In this document: piece by piece, positions 27,189 to 35,665 of the stretch
How the letters are laid out: each line of letters starts with the position of its first letter
Numbering within the stretch: position 1 is the stretch's first letter
DNA from: Spirochaetaceae bacterium
GTDB taxonomy: Bacteria; Spirochaetota; Spirochaetia; Treponematales; Treponemataceae
Direction: 5' to 3'
Assembly (NCBI GenBank): GCA_017618015.1
Contig: JAFZVC010000026.1
Location: 283,133-347,132, forward strand
DNA length: 64,000 nt
Made by a program: the position numbers and the translations under genes
The notes under the pieces: generated by a model
The model's input: only the letters and a program-made list of their open reading frames with translations
Told to the model about the DNA's origin: nothing
Databases searched by the model: none

Positions 27189-27928
27189 ATTTGCACTTGA
27201 ACAGGCGTTCCGTCCGCTTTCGTAAATGAAAGCCCTGACGCAAAGAAAAGCATTTCGCCACCAGATTCTTCGCTGCCATAAATCTTGTCACCGAAAACTG
27301 GAAAACCTGAAAAAGCAAGGTGCGACCGCACCTGATGGCGGAAGCCTTCGTTGATTCGGCAAACAATCCGTACAAGCTTTTTTCCGTCTTCTAGGCTTTT
27401 ACCACAGGCTTCCGTGCTGACGACGGCAGACTCAACTATTTCTGTCATATACAAGCGCGTGCCTGCTTTTTTCTTGTCCGCTGTAGTGCTTCTTTCGTCC
27501 TCAAAAACTGGTTTTACCGCAGCGCCTTTTTTTCCGAACGGTCTGAACCGGCTCGTAATAACTTGTTCTGAGGGGAGTCTGCCGTCGTTCGACAAACTGT
27601 AAGCAGTGTACTCTTTTACGAAGTTTCCGACTTCCCGGCATTCTTCTATGTGGCTGAAAAAAGTGTCATTACGAGCGATTAACAATAGTCCGCAAGTTTC
27701 TGTATCAATTCTGTGGATAAGACCGCCTTCTCCCGCTTTTTTTCCTCTTACAGAAAGCACATCGGGAAAGTCGGAAGTAACTGATTCAAACACAGAAAAA
27801 CAGCCGCCGTTCAACGGGGCTGACGGAAGTCCGCTTCCTTTGGCTATAACAAGAAAATCAGGATTTTCTTCGGCTACAAACCATTCGCCGCGTTCAGGAA
27901 GACGGTCACATTCAATAACTTCTGCCAT
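27128..27928 (-). CDS. Pseudouridine synthase, RluA family (second of a tandem pair)
   Basis: A 266-aa RluA-type enzyme with catalytic-loop sequence GGLIHRIDTETCGLLLIARND (Asp in HRIDxxT), KEYTAY and RHQVRSHLAFSGFPVFGDKIYG. It lacks an S4 domain. The start ATG overlaps the stop of the upstream synthase (TGATG) with AGGAG ahead, so the long frame to 28249 is a shadow of rluD. It probably modifies a base in rRNA or tRNA; the target is not readable. Two tandem RluA paralogues in one operon is unusual. Its end overlaps folC by 61 bp. Confidence 0.8.
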   Translation of the reverse strand: MAEVIECDRLPERGEWFVAEENPDFLVIAKGSGLPSAPLNGGCFSVFESVTSDFPDVLSVRGKKAGEGGLIHRIDTETCGLLLIARNDTFFSHIEECREVGNFVKEYTAYSLSNDGRLPSEQVITSRFRPFGKKGAAVKPVFEDERSTTADKKKAGTRLYMTEIVESAVVSTEACGKSLEDGKKLVRIVCRINEGFRHQVRSHLAFSGFPVFGDKIYGSEESGGEMLFFASGLSFTKADGTPVQVQIHSSLLDKKALSVCLTSLTR

Positions 27929-28899
27929 CAATCCGTCTCCTTGGCAAAAACAGTTTTCTCCCATTTTTCGTGAAGAACTTTCAAAATGCGTTTGAAACGT
28001 ACAGGGACAGGAGCCTCGAAAAAAGACGGTTCGTTCTTTCCGGGAAGCCTGATGCCGAGTTTTCGCGCATGAAGCATAAGCGTCGCATCGGGGAAAAGTG
28101 AATCTTTCCGGGCGTATACTGGATCCCCAAGTATCGGGCAGCCTATATACCGCATGTGTACACGTATCTGGTGCGTTCTTCCAGTCTTTAGCCGCAGCCT
28201 CATAAGCGAATACTGTCCGTAAGAACAAATGCATTTGTATTTTGTCCATGCAAATTTACCCACATCAGGATCTGACGACGTTGTGAAACGTTTTCTGTTC
28301 TTTGGGTCGCGGACAATCTTAGTTTTTATGTTCCCGGAGGCTGCGGGCGGTCTTCCCTTTACAATCGCGATATACTCTTTTCTTACGCGTTTTTCCTGAA
28401 ACTGCTTTTGAAGCCAGTCTTCGCTTTCTTTGTTTTTTGCCGTTATTATGACGCCCGATGTGTCTTTATCAAGCCGGTGCACGATACCTGGTCTTCTAGG
28501 ATCTTTTGATACTGTTGAAGCGTCAAAAACCGAGTCGCAGCCCCAATGGAACAAAAGAGCGTTCACGAGCGTTCCTGACCAGTTTCCGGCAGCAGGATGC
28601 GTTACCATTCCCTGCTTTTTGTTTATTACGGCTGTGTTTTCATCCTCATAAAGGATTTGAAGCGGAATATCTTGCGGAAGAATATTTTCCGGAACTGGGT
28701 CCTCGAACTGAATTTCTACGTTTTCTCCGCCTGAAACTTTCACAGAAAGCTTTGATTTTTTGCCGTCTACGACAACAGAAAGCACACCATGCTTAAGGCG
28801 AGAACGGCTCATTTTTAGGAATGAAGATGCATATATATCAAGGCGGCACGATTCAGTTTCAAAAAGCGATGAATCGACACAAAAAACAGCTGTCTCCAT
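27928..28899 (-). CDS. Pseudouridine synthase, RluD-like with S4 domain
   Basis: An N-terminal S4 RNA-binding segment (LDIYASSFLKMSRSRLKHGVLSVVVDG) is followed by the RluA/RluD catalytic core: VINKKQGMVTHPAAGNWSGT, GIVHRLDKDTSGVIITAKN (catalytic Asp) and TGRTHQIRVHMRYIGCPILGDPVYA. At 323 aa it matches RluD (23S rRNA positions 1911, 1915 and 1917), although the target is inferred from similarity. It starts 3 bp after the stop of a small membrane protein gene and is coupled to a second synthase by a TGATG overlap. Confidence 0.88.
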   Translation of the reverse strand: METAVFCVDSSLFETESCRLDIYASSFLKMSRSRLKHGVLSVVVDGKKSKLSVKVSGGENVEIQFEDPVPENILPQDIPLQILYEDENTAVINKKQGMVTHPAAGNWSGTLVNALLFHWGCDSVFDASTVSKDPRRPGIVHRLDKDTSGVIITAKNKESEDWLQKQFQEKRVRKEYIAIVKGRPPAASGNIKTKIVRDPKNRKRFTTSSDPDVGKFAWTKYKCICSYGQYSLMRLRLKTGRTHQIRVHMRYIGCPILGDPVYARKDSLFPDATLMLHARKLGIRLPGKNEPSFFEAPVPVRFKRILKVLHEKWEKTVFAKETD

Positions 28900-28902
28900 A
28901 AA

Positions 28903-29343
28903 CTAATTTCCTGTCTCTACAACGACAGATTCTTGCTGACGTATCCGCTCGTTTTCAGAGTTTTCGTCTGCTCTTCGCCTTTCTATACGTGATATTACAT
29001 AATCGACGATGCCGATTATAAGGCTGATAATGCCGGATGATATGAAAATACCGATTTGCTCGTCGCTATTAAGGTTTGCAGCGGCAGACGATTTAGCGAG
29101 CGGATTCGGCAGATAATCAGAGTCAAAGCCGTTTTTCGCATATCTGAAAAAAGAATAGCCTATTGTTACGCCGAGCGTGACAAACGGAAGCGTACCGAAA
29201 GTTACGATTTCCGAACGCCTTAAATCTATTGTCCACGACGGAAACTCATCATCCTCGTACGGAACAGGTTTATGGGCTTCTTCAGCAAATATACAGAATG
29301 AGAAAGATATTAGAAGCATAAGGGCTATTAGCTTTCTAGGCAT
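28903..29343 (-). CDS. Small membrane protein, hypothetical
   Basis: I recognise no family. A signal-like N-terminus (MPRKLIALMLLISFSFCIFA) is followed by two hydrophobic segments (EIVTFGTLPFVTLGVTIGYSFF and IGIFISSGIISLIIGIVDYVI) and a charged C-terminal tail (RIERRRADENSENERIRQQ). It is 146 aa. The start was set at MPRK because GAGAGGA lies just upstream and the frame then overlaps the yggS end by 8 bp. A longer frame to 29406 reads through yggS. It sits between yggS and the synthase pair in one minus-strand operon. Confidence 0.6.
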   Translation of the reverse strand: MPRKLIALMLLISFSFCIFAEEAHKPVPYEDDEFPSWTIDLRRSEIVTFGTLPFVTLGVTIGYSFFRYAKNGFDSDYLPNPLAKSSAAANLNSDEQIGIFISSGIISLIIGIVDYVISRIERRRADENSENERIRQQESVVVETGN

Positions 29344-30055
29344 AGTTCCTCTCTCCAAACAAAGCAGTTCCAACACGAACGAGCGTCGAACCTTCCTCAA
29401 TGGCAATTTCGAAGTCTCCTGACATTCCCATAGAAAGCTCGTCGAGCGGCAATGACGGGAAATGCTTTTTTACTTCGTCCGCAACGGTGTGAAGTTTTTT
29501 AAATGAGTTCCTTACAGCCTGATTGTCATCTGTAAACGGAGCCATCGTCATAAAACCAGCGCACACAATACCGCAGTCAGAAGCCTCACCAGCTTTCTCC
29601 ACAGCTTTTAAAAGCTCGTCCGTGGAAAGGAAGCCCGACTTTGACTCTTCGCCTGTATGATACTCGAAAATAAGGCGCAGTGTCTTCTTTTTACCCTCTT
29701 CAGAAAGTTTCCTGCACTGCTTTATTATCTCGTCTATAAGCTCAATTCTGTCAACAGACTGAATACAAGAGACATACGGAACAATCTGCTTAACTTTATT
29801 TCTCTGTAAAGACCCTATAAGGTGAAGCTCAAGCCCTGGATATGACTCGAAAAGCGCAGGAAACTTTCCGCAAGCCTCTTGCACCCTGTTCTCGCCGAAA
29901 AGCCTTTGCCCGGCGTTGTATGCTTCAACAACAGCCTCGGCAGGATGAAACTTGCTGACTGCCATAAGCTTTACGGAGCCTTCGCTTCTTCCCGCCCGAC
30001 GCTCTGCCTCATGTATTCTGTTTCGGACTTCTTCAAAATTATCTTTTATACTCAA
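29336..30055 (-). CDS. YggS family pyridoxal-phosphate homeostasis protein
   Basis: This PLP-binding protein of the YggS/PROSC family buffers pyridoxal phosphate. It shows VKLMAVSKFHPAEAV (PLP lysine), FGENRVQEA, HLIGSLQRNKVK and LSMGMSGDFEIAIEEGSTLVRVGTALFG at the C-terminus. Length is 239 aa. The start is TTG at 30055 with AAGGAG about 11 nt upstream in the rsmA tail, 7 bp after the rsmA stop. It overlaps the small membrane protein gene by 8 bp at its 3' end. Confidence 0.92.
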   Translation of the reverse strand: MSIKDNFEEVRNRIHEAERRAGRSEGSVKLMAVSKFHPAEAVVEAYNAGQRLFGENRVQEACGKFPALFESYPGLELHLIGSLQRNKVKQIVPYVSCIQSVDRIELIDEIIKQCRKLSEEGKKKTLRLIFEYHTGEESKSGFLSTDELLKAVEKAGEASDCGIVCAGFMTMAPFTDDNQAVRNSFKKLHTVADEVKKHFPSLPLDELSMGMSGDFEIAIEEGSTLVRVGTALFGERNYA

Positions 30056-30062
30056 TTTTTAA

Positions 30063-30920
30063 TCAACTCCTTGCTTTTTCGAACATCTTATCAGAAAGAA
30101 GCAAAAATTCGTCTAGCGTCAGTGTTTCAGCGCGTCGGGCGGGCTCAATGCCAGCCAACTCCAAAACAGCCTCTGCTTCCGCGGCCGAACCCGCCAACGA
30201 TGCAAGATTGTTTTTCAAAGTCTTTCTTCGTTGCAAAAATCCGGCTCTAAGAACTTTCATAAAGGTTGCCGGGTCTTTACAACGCGGAAAATCGCTTTTT
30301 TTAACCATCTTCACGGCACGCGAATCGACGTTCGGACGCGGCCAAAACGAACCGCCGGCTAAATCCATGATATTCGTCACATCATAAGCCCACTGGCAAA
30401 GCACCGAAAAAGAAGAATAATCTTCTGTATTAGGAGATGCTGTAATTCTTTGCGCCACTTCTTTTTGTACAGTAATAACAGCCTCGTCAAAGCGTATTCC
30501 GGCTGAAATCATATCAGCAACAATCGCAGAAGCGACATTATACGGTAAGTTACCGAAAAAACGTGCGGCTATCCCATTTTCGTCATTTTCTTTTTTCCAC
30601 GTCTTAAGGACATCACCTTCAATAAGGCGTAACTTTTGTCCTTCAAATGCTTCCTTAAGAACTGCCGCAAAGCCCCTATCAATCTCGAAAGCTGTAACCT
30701 GAGCACCCCTACTAAGAATTTCAGAAGTCATTGAGCCTAGTCCAGGACCAACTTCCCATACGGTCATGCCTTCCTCAACATCAAGGGCATCTATGAGTCG
30801 TTTTCGTGCAGCGGCATTCACAAGAAAATTCTGCCCGAATTTTTTTTGCATAGCCATGCCACGTTCTTCAAGAAAAGTTTTTAATGATGCAGGCGAATCA
30901 TAATCTATCTTAAAAGCCAT
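30063..30920 (-). CDS. rsmA: 16S rRNA dimethyladenosine transferase RsmA/KsgA
   Basis: RsmA dimethylates two adjacent adenines in helix 45 of 16S rRNA in late small-subunit assembly. It shows KKFGQNFLVN, the SAM loop EVGPGLGSMT, FEIDRG, the catalytic NLPYNVASAI and the WPRPNVDSRAVKM C-terminal element. The product is 285 aa. AGGAT precedes the ATG, and the gene begins 3 bp after comEC. It is part of a minus-strand run from the HEAT-repeat gene through yggS. Confidence 0.95.
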   Translation of the reverse strand: MAFKIDYDSPASLKTFLEERGMAMQKKFGQNFLVNAAARKRLIDALDVEEGMTVWEVGPGLGSMTSEILSRGAQVTAFEIDRGFAAVLKEAFEGQKLRLIEGDVLKTWKKENDENGIAARFFGNLPYNVASAIVADMISAGIRFDEAVITVQKEVAQRITASPNTEDYSSFSVLCQWAYDVTNIMDLAGGSFWPRPNVDSRAVKMVKKSDFPRCKDPATFMKVLRAGFLQRRKTLKNNLASLAGSAAEAEAVLELAGIEPARRAETLTLDEFLLLSDKMFEKARS

Positions 30921-30923
30921 ATT

Positions 30924-32288
30924 CTATATCCTGATGCAAGGAATCCTTGCAAAAAAGCGAACTATACCCGAAAGTAAATTATAAAGCATAGATATTATAC
31001 AACCAACAGGCTGTAAAAGAAAAGGCATTGCCAAAACAAACGCAATTGCCACAATTCCGCTTGTAACAAAAGCCGAAGCTATCGGTGAAACAACGGCAGA
31101 CGCGATGATTGCCGCAGGTACTACAGAACCAAATGATGTTATCGTTATCGGGAGTGTAAAAAACTGAGCTCCGGCAGACGCAGAAAGGGCTGATGACACA
31201 CTGACAGGTAAAACGCGCGAAAGCTTTTGTGTGAACAAATAATTTCCCGCATATACGCCACATAACGCAAGATACGAAAGCATGAAAGCAAGGCTTCCAG
31301 AATCTTCAGGAGAAATTAACAGATGGATGATAAACGCAAGAGACAGTGTTTTTACCGGAGTTGTCCGAAAGCCAAACAAAGACGCACAACAACCGATACA
31401 CATACAGATAAGTGCGCGGCGTAAAGACGGTGAAACACCCGCGAACCATACGAACATGAAAGCCGCCGACAGCGATAAATATGGCGAGAATCGTTTTCCG
31501 GCAAGTTTCCCGGCGGATTTCTCTGAAAGACCTGCGAAAAGCGAAAGGTGCATTCCTGAAAGTGCGAGTATATGAGAAAGCCCTGCATTGCGAAAAGCAT
31601 CAGAGATACTGGAATCTGTATATTCACGCGAGCCTGATATAAGCGCAAGAAGCAGTCCGCCGGCAGCACCCCATGCCGCGAGAAGCCGCTTGAGCTGGAG
31701 GCGGAGAAACGCGCGTATGTATGGCAAAACGCTGTCCCAGCTTACGTCTGTTATGCGCTGTACGGAAAACGCGGGTCGTTCAATGTTTCCTGAAAGAAGC
31801 GAAAGATAGTCGCCGTCTGCATTGCCTGTATAGGATACTTCAGCTTTCAGCCGGCAGCCTTCCTCGATTAGCGGCGTATTTTTAGTCCCCGAAAAAGCCG
31901 CTTCGGTGATTGTAACATCGGCACTCTCTGTTCCATAGTGACCGTTCTTTTCGCTGTCGCTGTTACTGTACCCCGCCACATTTGCCGCAGAATAAAGTTT
32001 CCCAGGATACAAAGCTTCCACATCGGCTGCCGGCACGTACAGCGTAACCTTACCCGAACACGCAGCCAGCGTTGTTTTAGAAGCTGCTTCCGTTACAGAA
32101 AGCACAACTGAAAAGCTTTTACCAGATGAAGTTTTTACAGGGGATGAAACAACCGTTCCAGAAATAGATGTGATTGAAGGTTCAGAAAGAACACAAGAAA
32201 AAGGATTTCTGTTATATACAGGTAATATGCCTGTATATAACAGAATTACAACGCAAAGTGCAATTAACTCTACTCTTCTTTTTACCAC
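30924..32288 (-). CDS. ComEC/Rec2-family membrane protein without nuclease domain
   Basis: The product has an N-terminal TM, a ~170-aa extracytoplasmic beta domain (OB-like DUF4131 region) and the competence-family core with AGLSHILALSGMHLSLF and GVSPSLRRALICM, followed by many TMs. The C-terminal metallo-beta-lactamase domain of full ComEC is missing, since the protein stops at 454 aa after the last TM bundle. It may form a DNA channel or act in another way. The start is GTG overlapping the HEAT gene by 7 bp. Competence has not been established for treponemes. Confidence 0.85.
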   Translation of the reverse strand: MVKRRVELIALCVVILLYTGILPVYNRNPFSCVLSEPSITSISGTVVSSPVKTSSGKSFSVVLSVTEAASKTTLAACSGKVTLYVPAADVEALYPGKLYSAANVAGYSNSDSEKNGHYGTESADVTITEAAFSGTKNTPLIEEGCRLKAEVSYTGNADGDYLSLLSGNIERPAFSVQRITDVSWDSVLPYIRAFLRLQLKRLLAAWGAAGGLLLALISGSREYTDSSISDAFRNAGLSHILALSGMHLSLFAGLSEKSAGKLAGKRFSPYLSLSAAFMFVWFAGVSPSLRRALICMCIGCCASLFGFRTTPVKTLSLAFIIHLLISPEDSGSLAFMLSYLALCGVYAGNYLFTQKLSRVLPVSVSSALSASAGAQFFTLPITITSFGSVVPAAIIASAVVSPIASAFVTSGIVAIAFVLAMPFLLQPVGCIISMLYNLLSGIVRFFARIPCIRI

Positions 32289-33457
32289 TTAAGTCCCGCC
32301 AAAGCAATGCGGGAAGCTTCGATGACTGAATCATCGTAAGGCAGATAGCCTACGTAAAGAAGGTTATCGAATGCGACTTTATCACCAAGAGCGCCCAGCA
32401 TTTTAATAACAGACAGCACTAAATTACTGCTGTAGGGCTCTCCGTTTTCTGCTTTGACGTTCATTTCTCCAAGATAGTCAGAAAGAACAACTCCTGCGTC
32501 GCCTGAAGCAAGCTCAACAAGACCGTTCATAACATCTATGAAAGAACTTTCACTGATATAACCTGACTGAAACTCTTTTTCTGCTACTTTGAACAAGTTC
32601 ACGATAACTCCTGATGAACGTGTCCAAGCAACACGACGCAGCTCACTCAATGCCTCAAACTGCAACGTAAGAATATGAGATTCAGAAGCAACAGAAGTCC
32701 CCATATATGTTATTGCATTTGAGAGTGCCTTTTCGGCAATTTCTGCCTTAAAAAAGTCAGTATCTACATCATTTTTTACGACAATACGGAAAGCAATCAG
32801 TTTTTTCTCTGGCGATCCGCTGTTCAAAATCGAGATAATCTCGTTCTTATAGTCAGGAGAGAATGCTAAAAGCGTCTCCTGTGCTTTCTTGGTCAGTATT
32901 TCAGGCAGCTTTTCATCAACTGCGTATTCAAAAAGAACACGGACAGATGACAAGTTTTTTATACTTCCCAAAGCATCGATTATGTCAGAAATGCTTTTTG
33001 TATCGTCTGACGAATAGTTTTTAAGGCAAGACAGAGCGAAATCGTTCATACTGTCCACAAACTCATTGTCCGGTTTGTAGTTTTTTATAACATTCATAAC
33101 TGCAATCTTAACAGCCTTGTCTGAATATGTATAAAAAAGTGAACACAAGGTTTTTGCAAGATTTGAATAGCCGGTTATGCGTGAGGAATTCTCAATGATA
33201 ATCCTTGCAAGCTTAACCATCCTCGCATCTTCTTGTAATATAGGCGAATATGATTCTACAAACTTAAGTGCATCCGTGAAGATTCCGTTCACAGAACTGT
33301 CCATTTCAACAGCCTGTTGAACAGTCTCTATCTTGTCTGTAAGGCTTCCACCATAAAATTTTATCTCAAGATCTTTAAGCTTACCGTTCTGCGCTTCGGC
33401 TCCGCACAAACAGACGACAGATATAAATAATAAAATCAAACAAAGTTTTTTACTCAT
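32282..33457 (-). CDS. Secreted HEAT-repeat protein
   Basis: A signal peptide (MSKKLCLILLFISVVCLCGAEA) precedes an all-helical solenoid. Repeating helix pairs such as ISDIIDALGSIKNLSSVRVLFEYAVDEKLPE and LVLSVIKMLGALGDKVAFDNLLYVGYLP fit HEAT/Armadillo units. There are no catalytic motifs. It is 391 aa, with AAGGAGG at ideal spacing from the ATG. It sits between the PilZ gene and comEC with a 7-bp overlap into comEC. A periplasmic scaffold role is inference. Confidence 0.7.
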   Translation of the reverse strand: MSKKLCLILLFISVVCLCGAEAQNGKLKDLEIKFYGGSLTDKIETVQQAVEMDSSVNGIFTDALKFVESYSPILQEDARMVKLARIIIENSSRITGYSNLAKTLCSLFYTYSDKAVKIAVMNVIKNYKPDNEFVDSMNDFALSCLKNYSSDDTKSISDIIDALGSIKNLSSVRVLFEYAVDEKLPEILTKKAQETLLAFSPDYKNEIISILNSGSPEKKLIAFRIVVKNDVDTDFFKAEIAEKALSNAITYMGTSVASESHILTLQFEALSELRRVAWTRSSGVIVNLFKVAEKEFQSGYISESSFIDVMNGLVELASGDAGVVLSDYLGEMNVKAENGEPYSSNLVLSVIKMLGALGDKVAFDNLLYVGYLPYDDSVIEASRIALAGLKW

Positions 33458-33460
33458 CTT

Positions 33461-34741
33461 TTATGCCTCCTTGTCAGCGTTTTCTTCTTCATAACTGATA
33501 TTTTCCTCATCGGGAAATACAAAATCATCTTCACTCATTTCTCTGTTTTCATCCCTGTCATTATTCATTTCGGGAGGAACAAAGTCATCCTGAACAGATT
33601 TGCTTTCATTTTCCTTCTGCTCTTCGTCAGAACCAGAAAGGGATGGCGGTATTTCTGCGCCAGGAACTGTTCCTGCGACGGCAGCCAACGCGTTGATATC
33701 CTCTTTTGCGTCTTCTTCTGCCTGAATAATAGCTTCTTCCCTGTCCCTGTCGTCTTTTGGCATAACATTATACACGTACGACAGAATGGCATTTTTCGTT
33801 TCTTCGCTGATATCGATTCCCTCAACATGAAGCCGGGATTGATTCATCTTGCTGTTGAACTCCACCGCCCTTACGATGCCGAACATGATGATAACCCTGT
33901 CTCCAAGCGGGAACTGAAGCTTCAGCGACGTATTCTTCCGTCCTAAGCCGCCTATGCGTACCATCGCACCGTTTTCTGAAATATCCTCGATAAGACATTT
34001 CAGTCCGGGCTCTGTCTCTACGCTCGTCTGGCTCATTCCTTTAACAAAAACATATAATTGCGCGAAAATGTTACATGCGCATCTGACGCTCTTCCGTTTT
34101 TGCGTTCTGAGCAATGTTTCTGTATGTGCCAGATAAAGAGAGCTTCTTCCGCTGAACGTAAGCGCATTACGTACAAGCGTATCGAAAACGTAACCGGCAT
34201 CACCGGCTCTGTTAAGATAAATGCTTATCGTTTTTCCGATCCATTCCTTGCTTGGAATGACTACTTCACCGTTGTTGTTTACAGGAAGAGATATTACAAG
34301 CTCCCTACCAACACTTGAAACAGATGAAGAAAAAACGCCGCGTCCTTTAAGAACTACGCGGATTCTTTGTCCTGGATCGAGTCCTTTTGTCGTCTTCAGG
34401 CTCTTGCTGTTGCGTGGGTCGAGCTCAACTTTCGTTCTGTAGCGGTAAAGCTTTGTAAGAAAGTCCTGCACCGACGGCGTGTTTTCTGTTCCCTTTTTAC
34501 GTGCATTACTAAGAACGAATGCAATTCCACGGTTAAGGGCAGGAATTGACCAGTACAGCGCAGATGGCTCTTCCAGCTGTGCGGATGCCGCGACTTTATA
34601 TAAAAGGATTATCTCCTTTAATTTAAATCCAGAATCCATTCCGGTAGTGAAAAAGTTAATTTCTTTTTTCTTTAAAACTAAAATTCTTGATATACCTATA
34701 ATGACAAGTAATGCCACTATAACGAAAATTACTGTGTACAA
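33461..34741 (-). CDS. PilZ-domain c-di-GMP receptor membrane protein
   Basis: An N-terminal TM (IFVIVALLVIIGI) anchors a ~200-residue cytoplasmic region and a PilZ domain. Both c-di-GMP-binding motifs are intact: RKSVR (RxxxR) and DISENGAM ([D/N]xSxxG). A long acidic tail rich in E/D follows. It probably couples c-di-GMP to motility or the envelope. The TTG at 34741 was preferred because GGAG lies 7 nt upstream; an ATG at 34834 lacks a Shine-Dalgarno sequence and would run 44 bp into the divergent CPBP gene. The protein is 426 aa and heads the long minus-strand operon. Confidence 0.85.
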   Translation of the reverse strand: MYTVIFVIVALLVIIGISRILVLKKKEINFFTTGMDSGFKLKEIILLYKVAASAQLEEPSALYWSIPALNRGIAFVLSNARKKGTENTPSVQDFLTKLYRYRTKVELDPRNSKSLKTTKGLDPGQRIRVVLKGRGVFSSSVSSVGRELVISLPVNNNGEVVIPSKEWIGKTISIYLNRAGDAGYVFDTLVRNALTFSGRSSLYLAHTETLLRTQKRKSVRCACNIFAQLYVFVKGMSQTSVETEPGLKCLIEDISENGAMVRIGGLGRKNTSLKLQFPLGDRVIIMFGIVRAVEFNSKMNQSRLHVEGIDISEETKNAILSYVYNVMPKDDRDREEAIIQAEEDAKEDINALAAVAGTVPGAEIPPSLSGSDEEQKENESKSVQDDFVPPEMNNDRDENREMSEDDFVFPDEENISYEEENADKEA

Positions 34742-34788
34742 AAGTATTCTCCATCTAATATAATAGCATGAGAAAAGAAATATTCCAA
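34735..34788. promoter_or_regulatory. Divergent promoter with shared -10 (PilZ / CPBP)
   Basis: On plus, TGTACA (34735-34740), an 18-bp spacer and TATAAT (34759-34764). On minus, TTGGAA (34788-34783), a 17-bp spacer and TATTAT (34765-34760). The two -10 hexamers lie on top of each other, shifted by one base, so one melted region would serve both directions. Confidence 0.5.
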
Positions 34789-34791
34789 TAA
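34768..34791 (+). CDS. Possible 7-codon leader ORF overlapping the CPBP start
   Basis: ATG at 34768 begins MRKEIFQ and stops at TAA 34789-34791, overlapping the next ATG (34791) by one base (TAATG). The minigene starts a few bases from the predicted +1, so it could be read as a leaderless ORF that couples translation of the CPBP gene, which has no clear Shine-Dalgarno sequence. This is only a positional argument, and many such short frames occur by chance. Confidence 0.25.
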   Translation: MRKEIFQ

Positions 34792-35435
34792 TGAAAACCG
34801 ATTTTTTACAAAAACACGCAGATTTCTTCCTCATTTTTGCGTTTTTCGCCGTTCCGCCAATTTTTATAAGCAGTCAACCGTCATTCTCGCCTGCCGCTCC
34901 TCTACTTTCGCTAATTGTGTATATCGCCTTATCTGCTTATATCGTTGTTAAAAGTAAATTCGGAAAAAACGATTTCAAAGCTTTTTCTGTCGTTAATTCA
35001 TTTTTGCTTTTATGTATGCTTCTTGCGAACGCGAAAACATGGGATTTTGCAACGATTCTTTTTGATAAATCACAAAGCGAACTGACGAAAACGATCCCCG
35101 AAGGCTTTTTGGAAAATGCTTACATTGTATTCAGTATTTTTATTTCTGCGCTTTACGAAGAATTGCTTTTTAGACAGTTTTTGCCAGAAGGTGCTTTTAG
35201 TTTTGTCAAAAACTTTTCAAAAACGTCTGGAAACGCGAAAATCGCGCGTATATGCACCGAAATTGCGATCACAATGATATTTGCCCTTGGACACAGATAT
35301 CTTGGCGTATGGGCGGTTCTTAACGCTTTTACGGCAGGATGTATACTCCGTTTTTTCTGCATACGGACAGGCTCATTCATTTCAGGATTCACCGCGCACT
35401 TCATGTATAACTTGATTGTGTTTTTTGTGTTGTAA
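34791..35435 (+). CDS. CPBP family intramembrane metalloprotease (CAAX/Abi type)
   Basis: A 214-aa multi-spanning protein with motif 1 YEELLFRQFL (EExxxR), a middle IFALGHRYLG with the FxxxH histidine, and C-terminal FTAHFMYNL (HxxxN). These are the metal-site motifs of CPBP/Rce1-type proteases, some of which process bacteriocin or peptide pheromones or give immunity. No substrate peptide is visible nearby. The ATG at 34791 is coupled to a possible 7-codon ORF. An 82-nt stem-loop element begins 50 bp after the stop, on the same strand. Confidence 0.85.
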   Translation: MKTDFLQKHADFFLIFAFFAVPPIFISSQPSFSPAAPLLSLIVYIALSAYIVVKSKFGKNDFKAFSVVNSFLLLCMLLANAKTWDFATILFDKSQSELTKTIPEGFLENAYIVFSIFISALYEELLFRQFLPEGAFSFVKNFSKTSGNAKIARICTEIAITMIFALGHRYLGVWAVLNAFTAGCILRFFCIRTGSFISGFTAHFMYNLIVFFVL

Positions 35436-35485
35436 CCGTTTGTTTGAAGTAAGTAGCGGATTTTGGAATAAGATTTCTTGCAATA

Positions 35486-35567
35486 GTGAGTAGCCAATAC
35501 ACTGTATTGCCACTATTGAAGCCCGCAGGGCTGAACTTGTGGCAGATGCAGGGTGTTGGCTACTCAC
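35486..35567 (+). repeat. 82-nt long stem-loop element (attC-like or MITE-like)
   Basis: Outer arms 35486-35500 and 35553-35567 (GTGAGTAGCCAATAC / GTGTTGGCTACTCAC) pair over 15 bp with one G-U. After an A/G mismatch, inner arms 35502-35513 and 35539-35551 pair with one bulge, then AGCCC/GGGCT (35520-35532) closes a GCA loop. The right end contains GTTGGCT, 6/7 to the integron attC R' box (GTTRRRY). However, the stem continues outside that box, unlike attC. It lies 50 bp after the CPBP gene and 64 bp before the cca promoter. No coding role is likely. Confidence 0.6.
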
Positions 35568-35630
35568 TTTGAATAAAGCTTCAATATTCATGGCATCCTT
35601 AATATTTTTCGATGTAGTCATCCTCAATAC

Positions 35631-35659
35631 TTGCTCCTTTACGAACATTTCCGTACTAT
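35631..35659 (+). promoter_or_regulatory. cca promoter (leaderless layout)
   Basis: TTGCTC (35631-35636), a 17-bp spacer and TACTAT (35654-35659) are followed by exactly 6 nt and the ATG. No Shine-Dalgarno sequence is present. The -10 is weak (4/6) but the spacing is ideal. Confidence 0.5.
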
Positions 35660-35665
35660 AAACAC

